From: Halolamina sediminis
GTDB taxonomy: Archaea > Halobacteriota > Halobacteria > Halobacteriales > Haloferacaceae
Direction of reading: 5' to 3'
DNA: 64,000 bases
NCBI RefSeq assembly: GCF_001282785.1
Contig: NZ_CVUA01000001.1
Span: 1,612,001 to 1,676,000 of the forward strand
Below the pieces are notes generated by a model, which saw only the letters and a program-made list of their open reading frames with translations, made no database searches and had not been told where the DNA came from. The position numbers were made by a program, and so were the translations under genes. Positions 40,701 to 49,245 of this stretch are shown piece after piece (the stretch's first letter is position 1; the number at the start of each line of letters is the position of its first letter).

Positions 40701-40845
40701 GTTCGATCAGGTCGACGACGCCGACGGCGACGAGGTCGTCGCGCCGGGCGCATCCTGTCGAACCCAGCTCGGCGACCGACCGGACGCCGATGCGGAGCCG
40801 CCCCACCCAATCGAGACGCTCGCGGCGGCCGTCGACGTCGACTGA
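37768..40845 (+). CDS. FAD-binding and Fe-S-binding oxidoreductase, GlcD/DLD-GlcF/GlpC fusion (1025 aa)
   Basis: Multi-domain dehydrogenase. A PCMH-type FAD domain occupies about residues 40-220 (PRGGGTSLAGQTVNE, GGAIGNNSTGSHSLKYGK), followed by a D-lactate/glycolate oxidase C-terminal domain with VSGEHGDGRARTQWNRK (about 515). Fe-S ligands lie in CHGCGGCRGG (about 617) and CIGCKGCAKDCPSEVDM (about 680). The C-terminal half has the CCG-type domain HCHQKAS and STCCGMAGSFGYE (about 950). In bacteria these parts are split between GlcD and GlcF or GlpC. It probably oxidises a 2-hydroxy acid such as D-lactate or glycolate and passes electrons to the respiratory chain. The substrate is not fixed by sequence. 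Confidence 0.88.
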   Translation: MAADPDPSTDGDFDYHGGEVARPGLLDDLESLVDGDVRFDSYSRQLYATDASAYEVTPIGVVFPESTADVAAVIEYCSERGIPVLPRGGGTSLAGQTVNEAVVLDFTAEMDGIGEIDPEAATATAEPGAILAELNAACEPHGLKFAPDPAWRDKSALGGAIGNNSTGSHSLKYGKTDAYVESCEAVLADGTVAELGESRVGDLRERADPDGDLQQRIAADVVDVLDDHADEVRERYPELKRNVSGYNLDVLVDEATVDGEVADDATVNLARLLAGSEGTLAIVTEATVSLEPIPETKAVALLAYGDLLSAMEDVSAVLEHDPAAVEVMDDTLLDLARDTQEFGDVVGMLPEGTDSALLVEFYAGSGDAGRQKVADLLADRRPGTTTAAEPSDHPPSAGDPVRADAAMEAHDETTRERFWKMRKAGMPILLSRTTDEKHLSFIEDCAVPPEKLPEYTRRFQQVLADHDTFASFYAHAGPGVLHVRPLIGTKTDAGVERFESIADAVSDIVVDLGGSVSGEHGDGRARTQWNRKLYGQELWEAFRDLKSAFDPDWLLNPGQVCGYAPDEQRPGSLPERADAVAMTEHLRFDPEYEFDAGFDPELRWENDNGFQGMAELCHGCGGCRGGQETTGGVMCPTYRAADEEIQATRGRANLLRQAMSGDLPEEEIFTEEFEDEVLDLCIGCKGCAKDCPSEVDMAKMKTEIEHARHEREGSSLRERLFANVDTLSRIGSRLAPLSNVAARLPGARWAMEKTVGIAADRSLPTFHRESFADWMADREPAVPESEAERKAVVLPDTHTNYNAPEQGKAAVRVLEAAGVHVRLAEKAGSSGRPPLSKGFVDEAREQARENVDALAPKVADGWDVVVVEPSDAVMLQSDYHDLLAGDDVAAVSNATYGVFEYLDAFRLDDGLDAAGEGELVYHGHCHQKASTKDHHAVGVLRRAGFEVDPLDSTCCGMAGSFGYEAEHLSMSRAIGRMLFDQVDDADGDEVVAPGASCRTQLGDRPDADAEPPHPIETLAAAVDVD

Positions 40846-40853
40846 CCCCGACG

Positions 40854-40892
40854 TTCAAGTACGGGAACGGGACCACGCTCCCCGTGACCTGA
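40854..40892. repeat. 39-nt conserved hairpin element, copy B
   Basis: Matches copy A at 11289-11327 in 32 of 39 positions: TTCAAGTACG, CGGGACCACGCT, CCCGTG and the closing CTGA are shared. ACGGG and CCCGT can pair. It lies 8 bp after the oxidoreductase stop and about 90 nt past the stop of the convergent aminotransferase gene, in the same orientation relative to the minus-strand gene as copy A. Confidence 0.55.
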
Positions 40893-40981
40893 GAACCGCG
40901 GCGGGGCAGCAGCGGGAGCGTGCCACCTGCCTCGCCGGCGGCCTGCCACCTGTTCGCCAGCCTCGGCGTCGACGTCCGGGC

Positions 40982-42064
40982 TCAGAGCTCGTCCAGCACC
41001 TCGCCCAGCGTGTCCAGCCCCGCTTCGACCGCCTCGGGGCTCCGGCCGGCCGAGATCCGGACCCCGGACGGCGCGTCGAAGAACCGCCCCGGCACGACCA
41101 ACACGCCGGCGTCCCACGCCGCCTCGGCGAGCTCGTCGCCGTCGGCGCGCGGGTGTTCGACGAACCCGTACGTGCAGCCGGCGGCGATCTCGCCGTCGAG
41201 CGCCGGGCGGTCATCGACGAACGACGAGAGCAGCTCGTGGTTCCGTCGGAGGTGCGAGCGGGAGTCGGCGACCAGCTCGTCCCGGTGGGCGAAGAAGCGC
41301 CGAGCGAGCGCGCGGCTCGGCGCCGCGACGGAGGGGACGTGCATGAACACCTCCCGAGCGCGCTCGACGAACGGCTCCTCGGCGATCAGCCAGCCGATCT
41401 GGAGCCCGCCGAGCCCGTGGAACTTCGTGAACGAGCCCGTCACGACCGTGTTGGGGAGCCCCGCCGCCGTGACGCCGCCGAACGCCCCCTCGGCGTCGGC
41501 TTCGGCGGTGTAGGGACCGTACACCTCGTCGACGAGCAGCCGGCTGTTCGCGTCGGTGACGGCCTCCCCGACCGACGCCAACTCCGGCCGGGAAGCGAGT
41601 CGACCCGTCGGGTTGTGGCGGTTCGTGACGGTGACCAACGCCGTCTGCCCGGAGACGGCCGACGCGATCTCGCCCGGGAGGAGTGGGTAGCCCGATCGGG
41701 CGGGGCGCTCGAAGCGCGTCACCGTCCCGCCGATCCCGGCGGGCGTGTGGACGAGCGGATCGTAGCCGGGATCCTCGACGACGATTTCTTCGCCTTCGCT
41801 CAGCGACAGCGCCGCGGCGGCGGCGAGGAAGTTCGCGTGGGTTGCCCCCGCGGTCACGAGTACCGACGACTCGTCGACGCCGTACTCCGTGGCGATCGAA
41901 GCGGACAGCGACGGCGGATCGTCCGGATCGGCCAGCCCCGAGAGCGGCGGCGGGGTCACCGATCCGTCGGCTCGGTGCGTCCGGAGGTCGCTCGACCCGA
42001 GATCGTGGTCGGCCGCCGCCGGCCGCCCCTCGATCCACTCCAGGTAGGGCATCGGTTCGAACAT
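40982..42064 (-). CDS. PLP-dependent aminotransferase, class I/II (360 aa)
   Basis: Fold-type I aminotransferase. The PLP-lysine site is in VVTGSFTKFHGLGGLQIGWLI (about residue 215-235), with the phosphate-site Arg further on and TNRHNPTGR (about 148) matching the N-P-T-G motif. LLVDEVYGPY contains the catalytic Asp that binds the pyridine N. The start ATG at 42064 begins MFEPMPYLEWIEG, where homologous sequence starts; the frame upstream is out-of-family. Amino-donor and acceptor are unknown. It overlaps nothing and is preceded by the DUF123 gene on the same strand. Confidence 0.87.
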   Translation of the reverse strand: MFEPMPYLEWIEGRPAAADHDLGSSDLRTHRADGSVTPPPLSGLADPDDPPSLSASIATEYGVDESSVLVTAGATHANFLAAAAALSLSEGEEIVVEDPGYDPLVHTPAGIGGTVTRFERPARSGYPLLPGEIASAVSGQTALVTVTNRHNPTGRLASRPELASVGEAVTDANSRLLVDEVYGPYTAEADAEGAFGGVTAAGLPNTVVTGSFTKFHGLGGLQIGWLIAEEPFVERAREVFMHVPSVAAPSRALARRFFAHRDELVADSRSHLRRNHELLSSFVDDRPALDGEIAAGCTYGFVEHPRADGDELAEAAWDAGVLVVPGRFFDAPSGVRISAGRSPEAVEAGLDTLGEVLDEL

Positions 42065-42122
42065 GCTCGCCCAGTAGTGCTGTGGGGGGTTAAGAGTCAC
42101 CGCCTCCCCTTCTCGTCGTGCG

Positions 42123-42530
42123 TTATTGGCGATCGTGTACGGCGGCGGCTCTCTCGGCGGCGAGTTCCGGGCTCTCGAACCGCGCGAGGTGTGTCTCGCA
42201 GTCGCAATCGGAGGCCCCGAACCCGGGAACGGGGCCGTTCCCGAGTGTTCGCGCCACTGCACATTCGCGGTCCTGGCCGCGCGTGCGCTCGACGGCAACC
42301 AGTTCCGTCGCCGGGTGGCTGCCGAAGTAGTCGACGTGCCAGTGACGCACGTCGTGTTCGCCGGCGGCGACGCGACGGTGGCGGTCGATCCGGGAGAAGC
42401 CGCCGCTGCCCAGCGCGCTCCCCGTGTAGCAGTAGCCACCCGCCGGGAACCGGTGCTCGCCGAGCGCACCGACCTCGATATGGGTGGCGCTCGGCAGCGA
42501 AAAGACGAGCGTGTACGTTCCGCCGTTCAT
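42123..42530 (-). CDS. DUF123 (GIY-YIG-like) protein (135 aa)
   Basis: DUF123 is a small archaeal domain related to GIY-YIG nucleases. TYTLVFSLPSATHIEVG corresponds to the GIY strand, and FPAGGYCYTGSALGSGGFSRIDRHRR to the YIG part and helix, followed by HWHVDYF. C-terminal Cys residues (RECAVARTL, DCDCETHLA) may bind metal. The start at 42530 (MNGGTYTLV) is chosen over upstream in-frame sequence for homology. It may act on DNA, but this is inferred from the fold only. It lies 58 bp upstream of the aminotransferase gene. Confidence 0.82.
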   Translation of the reverse strand: MNGGTYTLVFSLPSATHIEVGALGEHRFPAGGYCYTGSALGSGGFSRIDRHRRVAAGEHDVRHWHVDYFGSHPATELVAVERTRGQDRECAVARTLGNGPVPGFGASDCDCETHLARFESPELAAERAAAVHDRQ

Positions 42531-42605
42531 ACGTTCACGTCGCCGCCGGCGGTCAAAAGCGGCCGGGACCAGAACCGTCATGGCTCGCGGGCGCCGAGCG
42601 GGCGC

Positions 42606-44945
42606 GTGCACGACCCGCTCGACTGGCTCCGGGAGCGCCAGTACCACGCGGACCAGGTGGCCGCTCACCGGCGAGTGTCAGCCCGGAAGCCCACGTTCGC
42701 GGATCTCGACCTCGAACCGCGGCTGGAGAGCGCGCTCGCCGACCGAGGGATCGAGCGACCGTTCCGGCACCAGAGTAACGCGATCGAAGCCGTCAGGGAG
42801 GGTGACGACGCCGTGATCGCGACCGAGACCGCCAGCGGGAAGAGCCTCGCCTACACCGTTCCCGCGTTCGAGCGAGCGATGGACCACGGCGGCCGAACGC
42901 TGTATCTCGGCCCGCAGAACGCGCTCGTTTCGGACCAGCTAGAGACGCTCTCGGAGCTGGCCCGCGATCTCGGCTTCGGTTCACGCGTCTCGGTCGACCA
43001 GTACACCGGCCGACTCTCGAAATCCGAAAAGCGCGACGTGCGGGATCGCCGACCGACCGTGCTGCTCTCGAACCCCGACATGGTCCACTACGCGCTGCTC
43101 CCCCACGCCCACCGGCTCTGGGAGTGGTTCTTCTCCTCGCTCGAACTGGTGGTGATCGACGAGGTCCACAGCTACCGCGGCGTGTTCGGCTCGCAGGTCG
43201 CGCTGCTGCTCCGGCGGCTGAACCGGATCTGCGAGCGCTACGGCGCCGACCCGACGTACGTCTGCTGCTCGGCGACGATCGGTAACCCGATTGAGCACGC
43301 GGCGACGATCACCGGCCGCGACCCCTCGGGGTTCACGCTCGTGGACGACGACGCCTCCGCGACGGGGCCGCGGGACTGGGTGCTCTGGAACCCACCCGAG
43401 TACGAACAGGACCGCGACACGGGACGGCGACGCTCCAGTCACGTCGAATCCATGCGACTGTTCACCGACCTCGTGGAGGCGGGCCAGCAGACGCTCGTGT
43501 TCACGCGGAGCCGTCAGACCGCCGAGCGCTACGCGGCGGAGTCCGCAAAGGAGCTCCGGAGCCGCGGGTCGACCGAGGTCGCGGGGAAGGTACAGGCATA
43601 CCAAGGGTCGCTGACCGACGACCGCCGGCGGGAGCTTGAGGATCGGCTCCACAGCGGCGACCTCCGCGGGGCGTGGAGCACGAACGCGCTCGAACTCGGC
43701 GTCGACGTGGGCGGGCTGGACGCGGTGATCGTCGACGGCTACCCGGGCACCCGGATGGCGGCGTTCCAGCAGGCCGGGCGTGCCGGTCGGGGCGACGATC
43801 CCGCGCTGGTCGTGATGGTGGCCGGCGAGGACCAGTTGGACCAGTACCTGATGAGCAACCCCGAGACGTTCTTCGAGGGCGAACCGGAGGACGCCATCAG
43901 CGACCCGGAGAACGAGGCGGTGATGCCCGACCACGTCGCCTCGGCGGCCGCCGAGAACTGGCTCTCCCGAGACGACCGGCGCCACTTCGGCGAACCGTTC
44001 CCTGACGTGGTCGCCGACTTGGAGGAGTCGGGCGTGCTGGAGCGTCGCGAGACGGGGAACGGGCTCCGCTGGACCCACGACGGCAGTGAAAGCCCCCAGC
44101 ACAGCATGAACCTCCGGACGATCGACGACCGCGAGGTCGAGCTCCGTGACTCCCGCTCGAACGACGTGATCGCCTCCCTGTCGTTCTCGGACGCGCTCCG
44201 AGACGCCCACCCGGGAGCGATCTACCATCACCAAGGCCAGCGCTACGAGGTCACGGAGTTAGATCTGGACCGGGACACCGCCCGCCTCCAGCCGACCTGG
44301 GCGGACTACCACACGCAGGTCCTGACCGAGAAAGACGTGACCGTCCACGAGGACCTGCGGGAGAAGTCGCTGTCGGCCCGCCCCGACACGGCGGTCCGGT
44401 TCGCGGACGTCTCCGTAACCGAGCAGATCACCGGGTTCGAGCGCCGTGACGCCGCCTCCGGCGAGACGATGGGGCGGGAGTCGCTGGACCTGCCGGAGAC
44501 GACGCTCCGGACGAAAGCGTTCTACTGGACGGTCCCCGAGGACGTGGAGGTGGAGATGCGCGCGATGGCCGCCGAGGACGGCGACCCCGAGTACGGATTC
44601 AACGGCGGGATCCACGCCGCCGAGCACGGCGTCATCTCGCTGTTCCCGCTGTACCTGCTCTGTGACCGGGCGGATATCGGCGGGCTGTCGACGCCGTACC
44701 ACGGCCACACCGACCAGTCGACGATCTTCGTCTACGACGGCCACCCCGGCGGCGTCGGGCTGACCCGGCGCAGCTACGACCGGATCGAGGAACTGATGGC
44801 CCGGACCGCCCGACTGATCGACGACTGCGACTGCGCCGACGGCTGCCCGTCCTGTGTGCAGTCGCCCCACTGTGGTAACGCGAACGACCCGCTCTCGAAG
44901 CCCGAGGCGGTGTTCATGCTCGACGAGCTCACCGGCGGCGACTGA
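42606..44945 (+). CDS. DEAD/DEAH-box helicase with DUF1998 domain, MrfA/Hrq1-like (779 aa)
   Basis: SF2 helicase. Walker A ATETASGKSLAYTVP is at about residue 73 and the DEVH box VVIDEVHSYRG at about 183. Helicase C-terminal motifs include TLVFTRSRQTAERYA, STNALELGVDVGGLDAVIVDGYPGT and QQAGRAGRGD. The DUF1998 part has GGIHAAEHGVISLFPL and a four-Cys site CDCADGCPSCVQSPHCG near the C-terminus (about 741-757), the Zn site of MrfA and Hrq1. The GTG at 42606 is chosen because family-like sequence starts at HDPLDWLRERQYHADQV. Known relatives unwind DNA 3'-5' in repair of crosslinks or alkylation. Confidence 0.9.
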   Translation: MHDPLDWLRERQYHADQVAAHRRVSARKPTFADLDLEPRLESALADRGIERPFRHQSNAIEAVREGDDAVIATETASGKSLAYTVPAFERAMDHGGRTLYLGPQNALVSDQLETLSELARDLGFGSRVSVDQYTGRLSKSEKRDVRDRRPTVLLSNPDMVHYALLPHAHRLWEWFFSSLELVVIDEVHSYRGVFGSQVALLLRRLNRICERYGADPTYVCCSATIGNPIEHAATITGRDPSGFTLVDDDASATGPRDWVLWNPPEYEQDRDTGRRRSSHVESMRLFTDLVEAGQQTLVFTRSRQTAERYAAESAKELRSRGSTEVAGKVQAYQGSLTDDRRRELEDRLHSGDLRGAWSTNALELGVDVGGLDAVIVDGYPGTRMAAFQQAGRAGRGDDPALVVMVAGEDQLDQYLMSNPETFFEGEPEDAISDPENEAVMPDHVASAAAENWLSRDDRRHFGEPFPDVVADLEESGVLERRETGNGLRWTHDGSESPQHSMNLRTIDDREVELRDSRSNDVIASLSFSDALRDAHPGAIYHHQGQRYEVTELDLDRDTARLQPTWADYHTQVLTEKDVTVHEDLREKSLSARPDTAVRFADVSVTEQITGFERRDAASGETMGRESLDLPETTLRTKAFYWTVPEDVEVEMRAMAAEDGDPEYGFNGGIHAAEHGVISLFPLYLLCDRADIGGLSTPYHGHTDQSTIFVYDGHPGGVGLTRRSYDRIEELMARTARLIDDCDCADGCPSCVQSPHCGNANDPLSKPEAVFMLDELTGGD

Positions 44946-45020
44946 TCGGGACCAGGGGGCGACACGGGATCGCGGGGCGCTTTTGCAACGCTTAAACCCA
45001 CGGCGGCGCTTCCTTCGGGT

Positions 45021-45626
45021 ATGACCGACGACGCCGACGCGGCAGCCGAGGAGCCGACCGACGCCGACGAAGGGACCGAGGTCGAACCCGACGCTGACGC
45101 GCCGGAGGCGGAGACCGACGAGGAGCTCGACCGATCGCTGATCGAGCGCGTCGCCGACTACGACGAGAAACTGGCCGAGGCGGTCCGGGAGGACCGCGCC
45201 GACTACGAGGAGCGCATCGACGACTTGGAGGGGAAGCTCACCCGGAAACAGGCCGACTTCCAGAACTTCAAGAAGCGCCAACAGAAGAAGCTCGAACAGC
45301 AGCAGGCCCGCGCGACCGAGAGTCTAGTCGAGGAGCTGCTCCCGGTCCGGGACAACCTCGCTCGCGCGCTGGAGCAGGACAGCGACGCCGACATCCGCGA
45401 GGGCGTCGAGGGGACGCTCCGCGAACTGGACACCGTGCTCGCGGACGAAGGCGTCGAGCGGATCGAGCCCGAGCCCGGCGAGGAGCCCGACCCCGAGCGC
45501 CACGAGGTGCTGATGCGCGTCGAGAGCGACCGCCCCGCCGGCACCATCGAGGAGCTCTACCGCCCCGGCTACGAGATGGGCGAGAAGGTGATCCGGACCG
45601 CACAGGTCACGGTCAGCGAGGAGTAG
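45021..45626 (+). CDS. grpE: GrpE nucleotide exchange factor (201 aa)
   Basis: An acidic disordered N-terminal region leads into a long coiled coil (YEERIDDLEGKLTRKQADFQNFKKRQQKKLEQQQARA) and the C-terminal beta domain ending in PAGTIEELYRPGYEMGEKVIRTAQVTVSEE. PGY and the V-I-R-T-A strand are GrpE signatures. It exchanges ADP on DnaK. The ATG at 45021 is 28 nt after CTTAAACC (44990-44997), a TATA box that predicts a leaderless mRNA. It is 135 bp upstream of dnaK, which has its own promoter. Confidence 0.93.
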   Translation: MTDDADAAAEEPTDADEGTEVEPDADAPEAETDEELDRSLIERVADYDEKLAEAVREDRADYEERIDDLEGKLTRKQADFQNFKKRQQKKLEQQQARATESLVEELLPVRDNLARALEQDSDADIREGVEGTLRELDTVLADEGVERIEPEPGEEPDPERHEVLMRVESDRPAGTIEELYRPGYEMGEKVIRTAQVTVSEE

Positions 45627-45683
45627 CGGTCGGACGACGCTTCGGGATAAACCCTTCTCCACATCCCAACACCGACTGGTAGA

Positions 45684-45734
45684 ACCGCAAGCCGGCAGAG
45701 GGACGGTCTGCGGTCGTGAAAGCAACCTTTAACC
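45684..45734 (+). promoter_or_regulatory. dnaK promoter with upstream dyad
   Basis: CCTTTAACC (45726-45734) is a TATA box preceded by AGCAA, a BRE-like tract, and centred about 26 nt before a predicted start near 45756. The mRNA leader is then about 6 nt. Upstream, ACCGCA (45684-45689) and TGCGGT (45709-45714) form a 6-bp dyad that might be a heat-shock operator. The dyad is weak evidence. Confidence 0.5.
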
Positions 45735-45761
45735 GATTCAGCCCGGAATACACGACCAAGA

Positions 45762-47663
45762 ATGGCGAGCAACAAGATCCTCGGAATCGACCTCGGTACC
45801 ACCAACTCCGCCATGGCCGTCATGGAGGGTGGTGATCCCGAGATCATCGTCAACAGCGAGGGCGACCGGACCACGCCGTCGGTCGTCGCGTTCTCCGACG
45901 ACGGCGAGCGCCTGGTCGGCAAGCCCGCCAAGAACCAGGCGATCCAGAACCCCGACAACACGATCGCCTCCATCAAGCGCCACATGGGCGAGGAAGCGTA
46001 CGCCGTCGAGGCCGACGGCGAGGAGTACACGCCCGAGCAGATCTCGGCGATGATCCTCCAGAAGCTCAAGCGCGACGCCGAGGAGTATCTCGGCGACGAG
46101 GTGGAGAAGGCGGTCATCACGGTTCCCGCGTACTTCAACGACAAGCAGCGACAGGCGACCAAGGACGCCGGCGAGATCGCCGGCTTCGAGGTCGAGCGAA
46201 TCGTCAACGAGCCGACGGCGGCGTCGATGGCGTACGGGCTCGACGACGACTCCGACCAAACGGTGCTCGTCTACGACCTCGGCGGCGGGACGTTCGACGT
46301 GTCGATCCTCGACCTCGGCGGCGGCGTCTACGAGGTCGTCGCGACCAACGGGGACAACGACCTCGGCGGCGACGACTGGGACGAGGCGCTGATGGACCAC
46401 CTCGCCGACGAGTTCGAGAACGAGCACGGGATCGACCTCCGCGAGGACCGACAGGCGCTTCAGCGGCTCAAGGACGCCGCCGAGGAGGCCAAGATCGAGC
46501 TCTCGAACAAGAAAGAGACCACCGTCAACCTCCCGTTCATCACGGCGACGGACTCCGGCCCGGTCCACCTCGAACAGTCGATCACGCGTGCGACGTTCGA
46601 GTCGCTGACCGACGACCTGATCGAGCGAACGGTCGAGCCGACCGAGCAGGCGCTCGACGACGCCGGCTACAGCAAGAACGACATCGACGAAGTGATTCTG
46701 GTCGGCGGGTCGACCCGGATGCCGCAGGTCCACGAGCAGGTCGAAGATCTCGTCGGGCAGGAGCCCAAGAAGAACGTCAACCCCGACGAGGCAGTCGCAC
46801 TGGGTGCAGCGATCCAGGGCGGCGTGCTCTCCGGCGACGTCGACGACCTCGTGCTGCTCGACGTGACCCCGCTCTCGCTGGGGATCGAAGTCAAGGGCGG
46901 CCTGTTCGAGCGCCTGATCGAGAAGAACACCACGATCCCGACCGAGGAGTCGAAGGTGTTCACCACCGCCGCGGACAACCAGACCTCCGTGCAGGTCCGG
47001 GTGTTCCAGGGCGAGCGCGAGATCGCCGAGGAGAACGAGCTGCTGGGTGAGTTCCAGCTGACCGGTATCCCGCCGGCGCCGGCCGGAACGCCCCAGATCG
47101 AGGTCACGTTCAACATCGACGAGAACGGGATCGTCAACGTCGAGGCCGAGGATCAGGGCTCGGGTAACGCCGAGTCGATCACCATCGAGGGCGGCGCCGG
47201 CCTCTCCGACGAGCAGATCGAGGAGATGCAGCAGGAGGCCGAGCAGCACGCCGAGGAGGACCAGCAGCGCCGCGAGCGAATCGAGGCCCGCAACGAGGCC
47301 GAGGGCGCGATCCAGCGCGCCGAGACGCTGATCGACGAGAACGAGGAGAACGTCGACGACGAGACGATCGAGGAGATCGAGGCCGCGATCGACGACGTGC
47401 AGGACGTCCTCGACGACGAGGACGCCACCGCCGACGAGCTGAACGAGGCCGCCGAGGAGCTCAGCGAGGAGCTCCAGGAGATCGGCAAGCAGATGTACCA
47501 GGAGCAGGCCCAGGCGGGCGCCGGCGGCGCCGGTGCGGGTGCCGCGGGCGGTCCGGGCGGCATGGGCGGCGCCGGCCCCGGCGGCATGGGCGGCGAGTCC
47601 GGCGGTGACGACGACGAGTACGTCGACGCCGACTTCGAAGACGTTGACGAAGACGAGTCGTAG
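45762..47663 (+). CDS. dnaK: Hsp70 chaperone DnaK (633 aa)
   Basis: Complete Hsp70. N-terminal ATPase motifs: [64 protein letters not shown]. The substrate domain begins [14 protein letters not shown] (about residue 366), with NENAID-like [18 protein letters not shown]. The C-terminal helical lid ends in a Gly/Met-rich stretch and an acidic ending DVDEDES. Bacterial-type in sequence; archaeal Hsp70 is thought to have been acquired from bacteria. It refolds proteins with GrpE and DnaJ. The ATG at 45762 is the start of the conserved N-terminus. Confidence 0.96.
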   Translation: MASNKILGIDLGTTNSAMAVMEGGDPEIIVNSEGDRTTPSVVAFSDDGERLVGKPAKNQAIQNPDNTIASIKRHMGEEAYAVEADGEEYTPEQISAMILQKLKRDAEEYLGDEVEKAVITVPAYFNDKQRQATKDAGEIAGFEVERIVNEPTAASMAYGLDDDSDQTVLVYDLGGGTFDVSILDLGGGVYEVVATNGDNDLGGDDWDEALMDHLADEFENEHGIDLREDRQALQRLKDAAEEAKIELSNKKETTVNLPFITATDSGPVHLEQSITRATFESLTDDLIERTVEPTEQALDDAGYSKNDIDEVILVGGSTRMPQVHEQVEDLVGQEPKKNVNPDEAVALGAAIQGGVLSGDVDDLVLLDVTPLSLGIEVKGGLFERLIEKNTTIPTEESKVFTTAADNQTSVQVRVFQGEREIAEENELLGEFQLTGIPPAPAGTPQIEVTFNIDENGIVNVEAEDQGSGNAESITIEGGAGLSDEQIEEMQQEAEQHAEEDQQRRERIEARNEAEGAIQRAETLIDENEENVDDETIEEIEAAIDDVQDVLDDEDATADELNEAAEELSEELQEIGKQMYQEQAQAGAGGAGAGAAGGPGGMGGAGPGGMGGESGGDDDEYVDADFEDVDEDES

Positions 47664-47808
47664 ACTCGTCTCGTCAGCCAATCAGAAATCTTCGATTTCT
47701 GATGACGTCGACGAGAACGACGACGAATAGTCGTCGTTCTCGTCTGCTCACGAGAGCGAAGCGAAGTCCCTCGTGATTTCAGAAAGCGACCGCAGGGAGC
47801 TTTCTGAA
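47651..47808. terminator. Five consecutive hairpins at the 3' end of dnaK
   Basis: In order: AGACGAGTC/GACTCGTCT with loop GTA (47651-47671, spanning the TAG stop); ATCAGAAATC/GATTTCTGAT with loop TTC (47681-47703); a 15-bp perfect stem GACGAGAACGACGAC/GTCGTCGTTCTCGTC with loop GAATA (47710-47744); TCACGAG/CTCGTGA (47748-47776); and TTCAGAAAGC/GCTTTCTGAA (47778-47808). No T-run follows. They could form a 3'-end processing or stability structure, and also fold as the 3' end of the convergent gene. Confidence 0.75.
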
Positions 47809-47849
47809 CCGGACTGAGACGAAACTTCCCGAGACGAACTCTTCCCGAC

Positions 47850-49022
47850 TCACTGACGCTCCAGCGGCACGGTCATGCAGTTGATCCCGCCGGCCCCCTG
47901 CGTTAGCACGCCTTCCGGAATCCCCTCGCCGTCGGGGAGAACCTCGACGCCTCGTTCCTTCAGGCGCTCGATCGTGCCGTTCAGGTCGGGGTCGTACTCG
48001 CCGTCCTCGTCGGTGCGGTGCATCGGGACGATCGTCCCGTCGTCGACGGTCAGGAAGTTCGCCGCCCAGCGTTCTTTCGGTCCCATCTCGACGATATCGT
48101 ATCCCTTCTCGCGGAGGTACGCGAGCGTCGACGTGGAGCGGTCGAACGCGTAGCAATCGCCCGTTTTCCGGAACACGTCGACCGTCGCCGCCTTGGCCAG
48201 CGTCGGGTCGGTCACCGCCAGCCCCTCGGCGGCGAGGTTACACCAGCCGAGCAGGTGGAGCACCCGGGAGCCGATCCCGTGCTGCTCGCGGTGGCGTCGG
48301 TCAGCGGCCAGTGGCGCGCGGACGAGCCCCACCTCCTCGAACCCGACCGCACCCGCGTCGATGAACTCCCGGCCCGCCTCGTAGGTGGTCCGGATCACTT
48401 CTTCTTCGCCGTCGGTCTCCGCGGAGACGCCCAGCAGCGCGAACTCGTCGGCGGGGAGGAACTCCCCGCCTTCGAGCGGGCGGGACATCTCGTGGGTGAA
48501 CTCGGCGCCCAGCCCCTCCCACGCCCGGCGGACGATCGGGAGTTCGTCCTGTCGAATCGGCTCGCCCATCTCACAGAGCACCGGCCCCTCGTCGCCGACG
48601 ACGACGGTGTCGCTCTGGAACAGCGTGTTCGAGATCGGTTGACGGAGTTCGACGTTCGGCCCGTCGCCGCCCTCGGTGAGTCTCGCTCGCGAGAGGATCA
48701 GTTCGAGCGTCTCGCGGGCGTCGAACTCGGCGGTCGCCGCGGCCGGATGGCGACCGTCGGGGAGATCGACGTACTCGGCGACGAGATCGTCGAGCGCGCC
48801 AGCGTCGGCGAGATCGTCGGCGAGCAGGTGGACCTCGACGCCCGCCCTCGCGAGCGCGTCGGTCATGCGCTCGTGCTCTCGTGTGGCCTGTGCGGGCGGG
48901 ACGGTCGCGTCGAAGAGATTGGATTCGGGGTCGAGCGCGCCCGACCAGAGTTCGAGGCCGGGGCGGTGGGCGCGGACGTGGGCGAGGCGGTCGTACTCGG
49001 CGCGGGCGGTGAACGATGGCAT
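47850..49022 (-). CDS. Arginine deiminase / dimethylarginine hydrolase family protein (390 aa)
   Basis: Guanidino-modifying enzyme fold (GME superfamily). EGGEFLPAD (about residue 188) corresponds to the substrate-binding acid region, PMHRTDEDGEYD (about 344) to the His/Asp part, and GAGGINCMTVPL (about 378) carries the catalytic Cys at the C-terminus. The N-terminal ELWSGALDPESNLFD is typical of longer archaeal members. The reaction is probably arginine or methylarginine to citrulline. No arcB or arcC genes flank it, so a role in arginine fermentation is not supported here. It is convergent with dnaK. Confidence 0.8.
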   Translation of the reverse strand: MPSFTARAEYDRLAHVRAHRPGLELWSGALDPESNLFDATVPPAQATREHERMTDALARAGVEVHLLADDLADAGALDDLVAEYVDLPDGRHPAAATAEFDARETLELILSRARLTEGGDGPNVELRQPISNTLFQSDTVVVGDEGPVLCEMGEPIRQDELPIVRRAWEGLGAEFTHEMSRPLEGGEFLPADEFALLGVSAETDGEEEVIRTTYEAGREFIDAGAVGFEEVGLVRAPLAADRRHREQHGIGSRVLHLLGWCNLAAEGLAVTDPTLAKAATVDVFRKTGDCYAFDRSTSTLAYLREKGYDIVEMGPKERWAANFLTVDDGTIVPMHRTDEDGEYDPDLNGTIERLKERGVEVLPDGEGIPEGVLTQGAGGINCMTVPLERQ

Positions 49023-49245
49023 CAGTTACCACGATCTGTGGGTCGGGGGGCGATCAATCCATCGCTGCGTGGGGGCTGCCATCGAACCGCACGACAGAGG
49101 TAGGTTTTTCACACGTCCGCCACACGCTTCAGTCGATGTCTTCGACACGCGAGTTCCGCGGGTTCAGCACGGCCCGTGGACGCGTTCCGCGATGGCGGTA
49201 ACGAACAGCGAATTCTCCAGCAGTCCGTAGCGAGCGAGGTGGCCC

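Noticed and set aside
42126-44945. An upstream start at 42126 giving a 939-aa helicase
   Set aside because: The added 160 residues are antisense to the DUF123 gene and show no family features; GTG at 42606 fits homologous helicases.
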